From positions 1 to 30,911 of the forward strand of contig JAICWX010000076.1 in the NCBI GenBank assembly GCA_025934635.1: a DNA stretch of 30,911 nucleotides, read 5' to 3'. The translations under genes were made by a program, and so were the position numbers. Under the pieces are notes generated by a model. The model made no database searches. It had not been told where the DNA came from and saw only the letters and a program-made list of their open reading frames with translations. Below are positions 1 to 7,207 of this stretch, piece after piece (within the stretch, counting starts at the first letter, position 1; every line of letters begins with the position of its first letter). The stretch is from Streptosporangiaceae bacterium (GTDB lineage: Bacteria; Actinomycetota; Actinomycetes; Streptosporangiales; Streptosporangiaceae).

Positions 1-1050
1 CGTTACCTGCCCGGCAGCAAGATGATCGAGGTCGGCGGGGACTGGTACGAGTCCATCGCGCTGCCCGGCGGCCGGGTCGCGCTGGTGGTCGGCGACGTGG
101 CCGGGCACGGCGTGCGGGCCGCGGTCACCATGGGACGGCTGCGCACCGCCATCCACACCCTGGCCATGCTGGAGCTGCCGCCCGCCGACTCGCTGCTGCA
201 GCTCGACGAGCTCATGCACACCCTCGGCGAGCGCGAGCCGCACTTCGCCACCTGCGCGTACGCGGTCTACGACGCGGTCAGCGGCGAAATCGAGGTGGCG
301 GTGGCCGGCCACCTGCCGCCGCTGCTCGTGCACCCGGACGGCAGCAACGAGCTACTCGACGTGCCACCGTGCCCGCCGCTCGGCATCGGCGACGGCGAGG
401 TGGAGAGCCGCCGGTTCCAGATCGAGGACGGCAGCCTGTTCGTGCTGTACACCGACGGCCTGGTCGAGAACAAGGGCCAGGACATCAGCGACGGGCTGGC
501 CCGGCTGCAGCGCATCTTCGGCCCCGGCTCGCCGGAGGCGGATCTCGAGGACCTGTGCAAGGCCACCCTGGACGGGGTGTACTCCGATCACCAGCGCGAC
601 GACATCGCGGTGCTCATCGCCCGGCTGCGGCGGCTGCCCGAGGATCACTACGCCTCATGGACGCTCGCGCCGAAGCTGACCTCGGTCCGGGAAGCGCGTT
701 CGGTGCTGACCGAGCCGATGAAGCGGTGGGGCCTGGAGGACCTGATCCCCACGACCGAGCTGCTCGTCTCCGAGCTGGTGACCAACGCGGTCAAGTACTC
801 GCGGGGCGACGTCACGCTCCGGCTCGTCAACGAGCGGGCGCTGGTCTGCGAGGTGATCGACTCCTCGGGCGCGCTGCCGCGGCTGCGCTCGCCCAACGGC
901 GACGACGAGAACGGCCGCGGCCTGCAGGTCGTGCGCCAGCTAGCCAAGCGCTGGGGTGCCCGGCGGACCGCGACCGGCAAGGTCGTCTGGTGCGAGCAGC
1001 CGCTGCCGGGCAGCCTGGGCGGCCTCGACGACCCGTTGCCCTTTCACTAA
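1..1050 (+). CDS. SpoIIE-type PP2C phosphatase with C-terminal HATPase (anti-sigma kinase) domain, 5' truncated
   Basis: The reading frame is open from base 1, so the N-terminus (in this family often GAF/PAS sensor domains) lies outside the window. The visible part starts in the phosphatase domain: GGDWYE, GDVAGHG, AVAGHLPPLL, LYTDGLVE and DDIAVLIARL are the successive SpoIIE/PP2C metal-site motifs. The usual second Asp of GGDWYD is Glu here. From about residue 215 a GHKL ATPase domain of the RsbW/SpoIIAB type follows, with N-box ELVTNAVKYS, G1 VIDSS and G2 GRGLQVV. In this family the phosphatase dephosphorylates anti-sigma-factor antagonists and the kinase domain phosphorylates them or binds a sigma factor, so the protein is probably a cytoplasmic partner-switching regulator. 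Its last 224 bp overlap, antisense, the 3' end of the convergent diguanylate cyclase gene. Family call is secure; target unknown. Confidence 0.92.
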   Translation, partial: RYLPGSKMIEVGGDWYESIALPGGRVALVVGDVAGHGVRAAVTMGRLRTAIHTLAMLELPPADSLLQLDELMHTLGEREPHFATCAYAVYDAVSGEIEVAVAGHLPPLLVHPDGSNELLDVPPCPPLGIGDGEVESRRFQIEDGSLFVLYTDGLVENKGQDISDGLARLQRIFGPGSPEADLEDLCKATLDGVYSDHQRDDIAVLIARLRRLPEDHYASWTLAPKLTSVREARSVLTEPMKRWGLEDLIPTTELLVSELVTNAVKYSRGDVTLRLVNERALVCEVIDSSGALPRLRSPNGDDENGRGLQVVRQLAKRWGARRTATGKVVWCEQPLPGSLGGLDDPLPFH

Positions 1051-2506
1051 GGAGCCCTGGCCGCCCGGCAGCTAACGATGCCGGGCGGGCAGCAGTTAAC
1101 GGCGCCGGGCGGGCGGCCGGGATGACCTGGGCGAGCGGGCGGTCGGCGGCGACGCGGGTCTTGTTCCGGCCGTCCTGCTTGGCCCGGTACAGGGCGGCGT
1201 CGGCCGCGGCCAGCAGGGTGGTGAGATCGGAACCGGCCCGGTCGAGGGCGGCCACCCCGATCGAGACGGTCACCCGGACGCACGTGCCCGCCGGGTCGTT
1301 CTCGCCGGAGTTGCCGTTGTGGCCGGCGTGGCCGGCGTTTTCGCTGTGGCCGGCCTTGCCGCCGTCGTGGTCGCCGTCGTTGTCGCTGACCGGGACGGAC
1401 AACGCGGCGACGGCGGTGCGGAGCCGCTCGGTGATGGCCAGGGCCTGGTCTTCCCGCGTCTGCGGCAGCAGGACCGCGAACTCCTCCCCGCCGAACCGGC
1501 CCGCCAGGTCGTAGCTGCGCATCTGCTCGCGCAGGACGGTGCTGATCGCCCGCAGCGCCTTGTCGCCGACCAGGTGGCCGTGGGTGTCGTTGACCAGCTT
1601 GAAGTGGTCGAGGTCGAGCAGCGCGACGCACAGCGGGCTGCGGGTCCGCACCGCCCGGACGATCTCCCGTTCCGCCTCGCTCTCCCAGGTGGACGCGTTG
1701 AGCAGGCCGGTCTTGGGGTCCAGGCGGGACTTGGCCAGCAACTGCGCGTGCATCATGAACCGCCGGGCCAGCAGCACGGTCGGCACGGCCAGGACGGCCA
1801 GCACCGGGTCGACGGCGACCACCACGGTGATGAGGATGCCCAGGTCCATCTGGGCGAAGTCGGCGAGCAGCGCCTCGCGGTTCAGCACGATATCGGTCAC
1901 CCGGGCGGTGGGATCCGACAGCTTCACCGCGACGACGATCAGGGCATTGTGACCGAACCAGCCGGTGAGCTCGGCCGCGGCCACGGCCGCCGTCCAGGTC
2001 AGGGCGTGCGTCCCGGGGCCGAGCGCGCTCCCGGCGAAGGACGCGGGGATGGCACGGAAGACGACCGACGCGGCTCCGTAGGCCAGGCCGATCGCGGCGC
2101 CGGTGAACACCCGCCGGTAGACCGCCCCGCGGTGCACCCGCCACTGCGTCAGGACCAGCAGCGGCGCCGGGATCACCATGGCGTACACCGGCGGCAGCAA
2201 GATCGCCACCGGCAGCACCCAGGCGGTCAGGAAGTCCCGGACCAGGCCGCTCTCCAGGTAGGCGACCCGCGGGGTCACCGCCACGGAGAGCGCGCCGCAG
2301 CTCAGCAGCAGGCCGAACCGCACCAGGTCACCCGGCGGCCACGAGGTCGCCGACGCGGCCAGCGCGGCCAGCGCGAGCGCCACCACGGGCACGGCGCCGA
2401 TGTAGGCCCGCACCAGCCCGGGAAGCCGCCACCACGCCCAGTCCCTGACGGACAGCCCGGCGGCCAGCCGGCCGGCCGACGAAGCTGTGACGGACGAGGC
2501 TCGCAT
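827..2506 (-). CDS. Membrane diguanylate cyclase DGC1 (GGEEF) with His/Gly-rich insert and long C-terminal tail
   Basis: Residues about 25-260 form a multi-helix hydrophobic sensor region of MASE type (six or so membrane segments). The GGDEF domain follows, beginning around KTGLLNASTW. The active-site motif GGEEF sits near residue 340, preceded by RSYD five residues upstream, a canonical RxxD inhibitory site. It should make c-di-GMP from two GTP at the membrane. A paralogue (7060-5771) shares the architecture, so two differences stand out: an insert of about 30 residues rich in His, Gly, Asn and Asp (about 371-401), and a basic Arg/Ala/Pro tail of about 110 residues where the paralogue stops soon after its GRNKT motif. 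The tail runs antisense into the neighbouring phosphatase gene and looks like loss of the original stop. The start MRASSVT matches MEASSVT of the paralogue, with CCGGAACGGTG conserved just upstream of both. Confidence 0.9.
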   Translation of the reverse strand: MRASSVTASSAGRLAAGLSVRDWAWWRLPGLVRAYIGAVPVVALALAALAASATSWPPGDLVRFGLLLSCGALSVAVTPRVAYLESGLVRDFLTAWVLPVAILLPPVYAMVIPAPLLVLTQWRVHRGAVYRRVFTGAAIGLAYGAASVVFRAIPASFAGSALGPGTHALTWTAAVAAAELTGWFGHNALIVVAVKLSDPTARVTDIVLNREALLADFAQMDLGILITVVVAVDPVLAVLAVPTVLLARRFMMHAQLLAKSRLDPKTGLLNASTWESEAEREIVRAVRTRSPLCVALLDLDHFKLVNDTHGHLVGDKALRAISTVLREQMRSYDLAGRFGGEEFAVLLPQTREDQALAITERLRTAVAALSVPVSDNDGDHDGGKAGHSENAGHAGHNGNSGENDPAGTCVRVTVSIGVAALDRAGSDLTTLLAAADAALYRAKQDGRNKTRVAADRPLAQVIPAARPAPLTAARPASLAAGRPGLLSERATGRRGRPGCPAAAARTRRPCRSRSAGHPSAWLAGARPAGRGRSRRRRWASAAAAARPRSRSPRRPAPAR

Positions 2507-2553
2507 GTGTCACCGTTCCGGATGAGACGAGACGAGTCTGCTGATAGTCGGAT

Positions 2554-2597
2554 GCTCACCGCAAAGGACTATTCACGCATAGCCACGATAGCTCATC
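2554..2597 (-). promoter_or_regulatory. Conserved upstream block of DGC1 (copy 1)
   Basis: This 44-bp block lies about 50 bp before the DGC1 start. It matches 34 of 44 positions of 7109-7152 upstream of DGC2, without gaps. The best conserved parts are GCTCACCG, AAAGGACTA and ATAGC (plus-strand reading). It is probably promoter or 5'-leader sequence of the cyclase genes. I cannot assign convincing -35/-10 boxes. Confidence 0.5.
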
Positions 2598-2652
2598 TTT
2601 ACGCATTCAGTTAGTAATTGCCGTAAATCGCCCCGCATTTGCGCGCGCGAAG

Positions 2653-2711
2653 GCGCTAAATGGTGACTGGCTAGCCGTGATTACGCGGCGTTGCATACGC
2701 CGCGGTCTGTC
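2653..2711 (+). promoter_or_regulatory. Duplicated module copy 1: WhiG/BldD-like site plus hairpin, between DGC1 and mini-ORF
   Basis: 31 of the first 39 bases match 7208-7246 beside DGC2, and both copies lie exactly 55 bp from their 44-bp upstream block. Visible elements: TAAA at 2657-2660, 15 bp, then CGTGATTA at 2676-2683, resembling a WhiG/FliA promoter (TAAA-N15-GCCGATAA) with 4 of 8 bases in the -10. TTACGCGGCGTTG at 2681-2693 resembles the BldD box TnACnC(A/T)GnGTnA with two mismatches. A perfect 8-bp hairpin has arms CGCGGCGT and ACGCCGCG (2684-2704). The second copy keeps a hairpin with a swapped base pair. Function is inferred only. Confidence 0.45.
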
Positions 2712-2750
2712 ACTTAGCGCGACGATAGTGCGCGAGAGGAGGGCCGGGCC

Positions 2751-2771
2751 ATGCGGAACACCTGGGTCTGA
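2751..2771 (+). CDS. Candidate six-codon mini-ORF MRNTWV
   Basis: ATG-CGG-AAC-ACC-TGG-GTC-TGA follows a strong ribosome binding site (AGAGGAGGG, 7 bases upstream). It lies 46 bases past the hairpin of the duplicated module. The equivalent position beside DGC2 also has a six-codon ORF (MRVQWQ), and a further one (MRDTWT) follows there; all have Arg at position 2 and Trp at position 5. No gene on the same strand follows closely, since the glmS gene is convergent, so it is not an obvious attenuator leader. It may be a translated micropeptide or a ribosome-binding regulatory RNA. It could still be chance; the recurrence is the main support. Confidence 0.4.
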   Translation: MRNTWV

Positions 2772-2880
2772 GCAGCACTGTTAATCATCTCGCCCATCAC
2801 GGCGGGATCTCGGCGCACGTCATCCGGGACTTCGGTCCTGGGCTCTGGAATAATTCCGACAAAACGGTCCCTGCGCCATG

Positions 2881-2915
2881 GTGTCGGCACACTATATTGA
2901 CGTGCCGGGGGACAC
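2881..2915. terminator. Possible terminator hairpin downstream of glmS
   Basis: Arms GTGTC-GGCAC and GTGCC-(GGGG)-GACAC enclose an 11-base AT-rich loop. It lies about 110 bp beyond the glmS stop, and also downstream of the mini-ORF on the other strand. No T-tract is evident. Weak call. Confidence 0.3.
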
Positions 2916-2959
2916 AGATACGACGTCCGGGCCTGCTCGCGACGCAATCGGCACGTGCC

Positions 2960-2973
2960 GCGCGTTAACGCGC
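2960..2973. repeat. GCGCGTTAACGCGC palindrome downstream of glmS
   Basis: A perfect 14-bp palindrome. Its 12-bp core CGCGTTAACGCG recurs exactly at 5605-5616 on the other side of the glmS operon. It may be a protein-binding site or part of a terminator; unproven. Confidence 0.4.
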
Positions 2974-3027
2974 TCACCGCGATCGGCACGGCGACGGCGC
3001 CGGCGGGCAGGCCCCGGACGTGACCGG

Positions 3028-4860
3028 TTACTCCACCGTGACGCTCTTGGCCAGGTTGCGGGGCTTGTCGATGTCCCGGCCCAGCTTGGCCGCGACATGG
3101 TAGGCCAGCAGCTGCAGCGGGACGTTGAGCAGCAGCGGCTCGAGCTCGGGCTCGGCCCGCGGCACGCGGATAACCGCGTCGGCCAGGCCCGCGGGCAGGT
3201 CGGCGCTCGTCACCGCGATGACCGGGCCGCCGCGGGCCTTGATCTGCTCGATCGTGGAGATGTTCTTGGACTGCAGGTCGTCCGCCGGGACGATGACCAC
3301 GCTCGGCATCGAGGAGTTGATCAGGGCGAGCGGGCCGTGCTTCAGCTCGGCGGCCTGGTACGCCTCGGCGTGCACGTAGGAAACTTCCTTCAGCTTCTGC
3401 GCACCCTCCCGGGCCACCGGCCAGCCGCGGACCCGGCCGATGAAGAACATGTGCTCGGCGCCGGCGAACCGCCGCGCGACCTCGGCGATCTCCTCCTCGG
3501 CGGCCAGGACGTCAGCCAGCTGCCCGGGCAGCGCGCGCATCCCGGCCACGATCCGCTGGCCGGACGCCGCGGACAGGTCGCGGACCCGGCCGAGCAGCAG
3601 CGCGAGCAGGGCGAACGAGGCCGCCATATTGGTCAGCGCCTTGGTGGAGCAGACGGCGATCTCCGGCCCCGCGTGCAGGAAGACCCCGTGCCCGCACTCC
3701 CGCCCGATCGCGCTGCCGACCACGTTGACCGCGCCGATGACCTGGCCGCCCTTGCGGCGCAGCTCCTGCACCGCCATCAGCGTGTCAAGCGTCTCGCCGG
3801 ACTGGCTGACCGCCACGTAGAGGGTGTCCGGGTCCACCACGGGATTGCGGTACCTGAACTCCGAGGCGGGCTCGGCGTCAGAGGGAATGCGGGCCAGTTC
3901 CTCGGTCAGCACCGCGCCCATCTGCCCGGCGTAGTAGGCCGAGCCGCAGCCGAGGAACTTCACCTGCCTGATCGACCGGAGCTGGCGCGCGTCCAGGTCG
4001 ATGCCGCCCAGCTTGGCGGTGGCGAACCGCTCGTCGAGCCGGCCGCGCAGCGCCCGGCGCAGCGCCTCGGGCTGCTCGTAGATCTCCTTGCGCATGTAGT
4101 TCTCGAACGAGCCGAGCTCGTAGTCCCCGACCTCGGCCTCCACCGTGGTCGGCGCCTTGCGGGCACCGCCGGGCTCTCGCTCGTCGAGCGCCGCGGTGGT
4201 GTAGTCGGCGGCATGCACCGTGGCCACCTCGGCGTCGTCCAGGTACACGACCTGCTTGGTGTAGCGCACCAGCGCCGCCACGTCGGAGGCGACGAACATC
4301 TCCGATTCCCCGATACCGAGCACGATGGGGCTGCCGTTGCGCGCCACCACGAGCTCGGTCGGGTTCTGGGTGTCCAGCACCACCAGGCCGTAGGTGCCGT
4401 CCACGCGGCGCAGGGTGCGGCGGACCGCGTCCTCCAGGCTGGTCCCCTCGGTGGCCTCAGCGGCGATCATGTGGGCGAGGGCCTCGGTGTCGGTATCGCT
4501 GGCCAGCGTGACCCCCCGGCCGGCGAGCGCGTCCCTGAGCTGCTCGGCGTTCTCGATGATGCCGTTGTGCACGACGGCGATGCGGCCCTGCGCGTCGGTG
4601 TGCGGGTGGGCGTTGATGTCATTCGGCTCGCCGTGGGTAGCCCACCGGGTGTGGCCGATGCCGATGGTGGCCCTGGTGCGGTCACTGACCCGGTCCCTGA
4701 GATCCTGGACCCGGCCCGCCGTCTTGGTGACCTGAAGACGGTTCCGGTGGATGACGGCCAGGCCGGCCGAGTCGTAGCCGCGGTACTCCAGGCTCCTGAG
4801 CCCCTCGAGCAGCACCGGGACAGCGTCCCGGCGGCCGATGTACCCCACGATTCCGCACAC
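3028..4860 (-). CDS. glmS: Glutamine--fructose-6-phosphate aminotransferase (isomerizing)
   Basis: Makes glucosamine-6-phosphate from fructose-6-phosphate and glutamine, the first committed step towards UDP-GlcNAc, peptidoglycan and other amino sugars; cytoplasmic. The N-terminus MCGIVGYIG gives the catalytic Cys of the class II glutamine amidotransferase domain (about residues 2-220). Two SIS sugar-isomerase domains follow, with FLGCGSAYYAG and SQSGETLDTLMAV, and the typical C-terminus is KSVTVE. At 610 residues it is full length for the family. It lies 24 bp behind a small conserved gene and is probably co-transcribed with it. I see no glmS ribozyme or riboswitch; that device is typical of Firmicutes. 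The pair is flanked by two paralogous diguanylate cyclase genes on the same strand. Confidence 0.98.
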   Translation of the reverse strand: MCGIVGYIGRRDAVPVLLEGLRSLEYRGYDSAGLAVIHRNRLQVTKTAGRVQDLRDRVSDRTRATIGIGHTRWATHGEPNDINAHPHTDAQGRIAVVHNGIIENAEQLRDALAGRGVTLASDTDTEALAHMIAAEATEGTSLEDAVRRTLRRVDGTYGLVVLDTQNPTELVVARNGSPIVLGIGESEMFVASDVAALVRYTKQVVYLDDAEVATVHAADYTTAALDEREPGGARKAPTTVEAEVGDYELGSFENYMRKEIYEQPEALRRALRGRLDERFATAKLGGIDLDARQLRSIRQVKFLGCGSAYYAGQMGAVLTEELARIPSDAEPASEFRYRNPVVDPDTLYVAVSQSGETLDTLMAVQELRRKGGQVIGAVNVVGSAIGRECGHGVFLHAGPEIAVCSTKALTNMAASFALLALLLGRVRDLSAASGQRIVAGMRALPGQLADVLAAEEEIAEVARRFAGAEHMFFIGRVRGWPVAREGAQKLKEVSYVHAEAYQAAELKHGPLALINSSMPSVVIVPADDLQSKNISTIEQIKARGGPVIAVTSADLPAGLADAVIRVPRAEPELEPLLLNVPLQLLAYHVAAKLGRDIDKPRNLAKSVTVE

Positions 4861-4884
4861 GTCGAGCTCCCCTCCTTCGTAGCG

Positions 4885-5190
4885 TTAGCCGTAGATGATG
4901 CGGCGGAGCTGACGTTCCGACAGCCCGGGTGCCGCGAACCGGCGCTGCCGCAGCTCCGCCTCGATCTGCGGCCAGATCTGCTCGTTCTTGCGCTGCCGCT
5001 GCCGGAGTTCGGCGTGCCGCCGGCGGACGAACTCCTCGACCGTCTCGTCGAAGTAGCTCGCCACGTCGGCGATGACGCGGATCGCGGTGGGCTGCGACAG
5101 GCCCGTGGAGGCCGCCAGGTAACGGGCGAGATCCTGCGGGGAGGAGTCCGCCGGGACGCTGGGGCCTTTCGGGTCCCCGGGTTCGGGCAC
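4885..5190 (-). CDS. Small conserved hypothetical protein upstream of glmS
   Basis: 101 residues from a GTG start (MPEPGDPKG). A disordered acidic N-terminus is followed by a mostly helical, charged body: a segment around LARYLAASTGLSQPTAIRV could form a helix-turn-helix-like bundle, then a basic Arg/Gln-rich helix (RRRHAELRQRQRKNEQ), then the end LSERQLRRIIYG. No enzyme motif, signal peptide or membrane segment. The 24-bp gap to glmS and shared strand suggest one transcript, so it may modulate glmS expression or amino-sugar supply; that is inference. The coding character is supported by codon-position GC bias and sensible composition. I do not recognise the family by name. Confidence 0.75.
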   Translation of the reverse strand: MPEPGDPKGPSVPADSSPQDLARYLAASTGLSQPTAIRVIADVASYFDETVEEFVRRRHAELRQRQRKNEQIWPQIEAELRQRRFAAPGLSERQLRRIIYG

Positions 5191-5228
5191 GCCTACTTCT
5201 TACTAGCCGGCCAGGCGGTTAGGCAAGA

Positions 5229-5252
5229 ATCCTGCCCGATTTAAGGCAGGAT
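5229..5252. promoter_or_regulatory. Inverted repeat upstream of the glmS operon
   Basis: ATCCTGCC and GGCAGGAT form perfect 8-bp arms around CGATTTAA. It lies 39 bp before the GTG of the small gene, in a locally AT-richer stretch where promoter or leader would be expected. It could be an operator or a leader hairpin. Confidence 0.4.
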
Positions 5253-5366
5253 GCGTCTGAATTAGCCCGGTTAGGGGTAAATCGTGGCCTGGACGAGAGG
5301 CGCGGACCGGAACGGGGAGACCTGCGCAGCCCGGCCGGCGGGCGCGGCTCGCGGCGGGCGCGGCTC

Positions 5367-5392
5367 GCGGCTAGCCCGTCCGGGCTAGCCGC
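5367..5392. repeat. 12-bp inverted repeat with 2-base spacer
   Basis: GCGGCTAGCCCG and CGGGCTAGCCGC are perfect reverse complements separated by TC. It may be a cruciform-prone site, terminator or binding site. Confidence 0.55.
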
Positions 5393-5522
5393 TGGTGACC
5401 GCGAGAACGTGTCCCCGCGGACCAGCCTGTCCCTGGCGGGGTGGCCCGGCCGGGCCGGCCTCGGGGCCCCTGGCGCCTGGGTGACCCGTGGTGCCGCCGC
5501 TGCCTCTGTTGCGCGGCGCCGG

Positions 5523-5553
5523 CCGGATAACCCGGTGGATCCGGGTTATCCGG
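5523..5553. repeat. Perfect 13-bp inverted repeat, 5-base loop
   Basis: CCGGATAACCCGG and CCGGGTTATCCGG flank TGGAT. Further GGTGGAT / ATCCACC arms (5552-5558 with 5581-5587) extend the structured region. It lacks a T-tract on either strand; possible terminator of DGC2 or a regulatory structure. Confidence 0.55.
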
Positions 5554-5603
5554 TGGATCCGGTACCCCCCAGGGGCCTGAATCCACCGCGTAAGCCGGAT
5601 CCA

Positions 5604-5617
5604 CCGCGTTAACGCGG
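5604..5617. repeat. CCGCGTTAACGCGG palindrome upstream of the glmS operon
   Basis: A perfect 14-bp palindrome sharing the exact 12-bp core CGCGTTAACGCG with 2961-2972 downstream of glmS. Immediately after it, GCGGAGG and CCTCCGC (5614-5630) make a second small hairpin. Confidence 0.4.
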
Positions 5618-5722
5618 AGGTGCCCTCCGCTGAGCCGGACCTGTGCGGCTGGTGAGACCGGGGAGCCGTACGGGGCGGGTACCGGGGCCCCCGCTCTTCT
5701 GGCTGCCGCCCTTTCAGAGCTC

Positions 5723-5772
5723 AAGGACACGTCTTAGCGCTGGTTGAGAAAGGACACGCCTTAGCGCTGGTT
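5723..5772. repeat. Tandem 27-bp duplication at the DGC2 stop codon
   Basis: AAGGACACG(T/C)CTTAGCGCTGGTT occurs at 5723-5745 and 5750-5772 with one mismatch. The second copy runs into the DGC2 stop codon, so the duplication lies in the 3' end of that gene's transcript. Confidence 0.6.
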
Positions 5773-7060
5773 ACGAGACGTGCAGGCTCGCTGAGACCAT
5801 GTGGGTCTTGTTACGGCCGGTTTCCTTGGCGTGGTAGAGAGCCGAGTCGGCGGCGGCCATCAGATCGGTGAGCTCGCGGCTCTCGCCGTCCAGGGACGCG
5901 ATCCCGACCGAGATGGTGAGCTTGATGAACCCGGCGCTCTCGTCCTGGTCGTCCACCGGGATGGACAGCCCGGCGATATGGGAGCGGAGGCGTTCCGCCA
6001 CGTTGAGCGCGTCCTGCTCGCGCGCCTGCGACAGCAAGATGGCGAACTCCTCGCCGCCGAACCGCCCGGCCATGTCCGATCCGCGCAGCTGGTTGCGCAG
6101 GCCGTCGGTGACGGCCCGCAGCGCCTTGTCCCCGACCAGGTGGCCGTAGGTGTCGTTGACCACCTTGAAGTGGTCGATGTCGACGAGCGCGACGGCCAGC
6201 GGGATATTCAACCGGACCGACCGGGCGATTTCGACTTCCGCCTCGCGTTCCCAGGTGGCCGCGTTGAGCAGCCCGGTCTTGGTGTCGATACGGGACTGGG
6301 CCAGCAGCTGGGCGTGCATGATGAACCGCCGGGCCAGCAGCACGGTCGGCACGGCGGCGATGGCCAGCACCGGATTGACGGCGATCACGACGGTGACCAG
6401 GATGCTGAGGTCGAACTCGGCGAAGTCGGCCTGCAGCGCCTCCTTGTTCAGTTCGAGGTCGGACAGCTTGATGCTGGAATCAGTCAGCTTGATCGCGCCC
6501 ACGATCAGGAAGTGGTGCCCGCGGCCGCCGACGAGCTCGCACACCGCCACGGCCAGCACGAAGGTGAGGGCGTGGGCGCCGGTGCCGATCGAGTGGCCGG
6601 CGAAGGATTCGGGAAACTGCCGGAACAGCAGCGAGGCCGCGCCGTAGAACAGGCTGATGGCGGCGCCGGTGAAGACGCGGCGGAAGACCACGCCCTTGTT
6701 CACCCGGACCTGGTGGAGCACCTGCAGCGGGATCGGGGTCAGCATGGCGTAAACCGGCGGCAGCAGGATCGCCACCGGCAGCATCCACACGGTGAGGAAG
6801 TCCCGGGCCATGCCGGGCTTGAGGTAGAGGACCCGCGGGGTGGCCGCGACCGAGGTCATCCCGCACGCCAGCAGCAGCGCGAACTTCAGCAGATCGGCGG
6901 TGTGCCAGGTCGTCTGCGAGAACGCGTAGCAGGTCAGCGCGAGGGTGATGACCGGGATGGCACCGACATAAGCGCGGAGAACGGGGGGGAGTCGCCACCA
7001 TGCCCAGTCCCGCACCATCGCGTAGCCGAGCAGGCGGCGAGTGACGGACGAGGCTTCCAT
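5771..7060 (-). CDS. Membrane diguanylate cyclase DGC2 (GGEEF), paralogue of DGC1
   Basis: 429 residues from ATG 7060 (MEASSVTRRLLG). A longer frame reaches 7114, but alignment with DGC1 and the shared CCGGAACGGTG element directly upstream favour this start. The hydrophobic MASE-like N-terminal region spans about residues 15-245 and shares long stretches with DGC1 (VRDWAWWRLP, MHAQLLA). The GGDEF domain carries GGEEF near residue 333 and the RxxD inhibitory site (RGSD) five residues upstream, so it is predicted active and product-inhibited. The C-terminus is compact (GRNKTHMVSASLHVS), without the insert and tail of DGC1. Expected role: c-di-GMP synthesis at the membrane in response to an unknown signal. 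Confidence 0.93.
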   Translation of the reverse strand: MEASSVTRRLLGYAMVRDWAWWRLPPVLRAYVGAIPVITLALTCYAFSQTTWHTADLLKFALLLACGMTSVAATPRVLYLKPGMARDFLTVWMLPVAILLPPVYAMLTPIPLQVLHQVRVNKGVVFRRVFTGAAISLFYGAASLLFRQFPESFAGHSIGTGAHALTFVLAVAVCELVGGRGHHFLIVGAIKLTDSSIKLSDLELNKEALQADFAEFDLSILVTVVIAVNPVLAIAAVPTVLLARRFIMHAQLLAQSRIDTKTGLLNAATWEREAEVEIARSVRLNIPLAVALVDIDHFKVVNDTYGHLVGDKALRAVTDGLRNQLRGSDMAGRFGGEEFAILLSQAREQDALNVAERLRSHIAGLSIPVDDQDESAGFIKLTISVGIASLDGESRELTDLMAAADSALYHAKETGRNKTHMVSASLHVS

Positions 7061-7108
7061 AGTCCACCGTTCCGGATGGGACGCGACAGGCTCCCTGTCT
7101 AGTCGGCA

Positions 7109-7152
7109 GCTCACCGTAAAGGACTAGCTCCGTATAGCTACCTTAACTCATC
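7109..7152 (-). promoter_or_regulatory. Conserved upstream block of DGC2 (copy 2)
   Basis: Gapless counterpart of 2554-2597 (34 of 44 identical), at the same distance from its cyclase start. Probably promoter or leader of DGC2. Confidence 0.5.
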
Positions 7153-7207
7153 AATGCCCATCTTGGGCACTATTGAGCCTGATTCACCTACATGCCCCGA
7201 CAAACCC

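Larger units (their letters stand above)
5253..5770. other. Non-coding stretch full of palindromes between glmS operon and DGC2
   Basis: I find no convincing gene. The stretch contains the separately listed inverted repeats, plus two copies of GGCGCGGCTCGCGGC at about 5341-5370. A 119-codon frame exists on the minus strand but is low-complexity, Pro/Arg/Gly-rich and built on the palindromes. It probably holds the glmS-operon promoter and the DGC2 3' end. Confidence 0.5.

Noticed and set aside
2520..2740. c-di-GMP (GEMM) or c-di-AMP (ydaO) riboswitch upstream of the cyclases
   Set aside because: I looked for the conserved core sequences of these classes on both strands and did not find them; the hairpin module is different.
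3028..4860. glmS ribozyme-type control
   Set aside because: The ribozyme lies in the 5' leader of Firmicutes glmS; here the gene starts 24 bp after another gene and no ribozyme core is visible.
2878..5244. Long plus-strand open frame (about 790 codons) across glmS
   Set aside because: Antisense shadow of glmS; its translation is low-complexity His/Gly/Asp/Arg without domains, while the minus frame is a complete GlmS.
5371..5730. Possible 119-residue protein on the minus strand
   Set aside because: Composition is Pro/Arg/Gly-rich and dictated by the palindromes; no ribosome binding site or recognisable fold.
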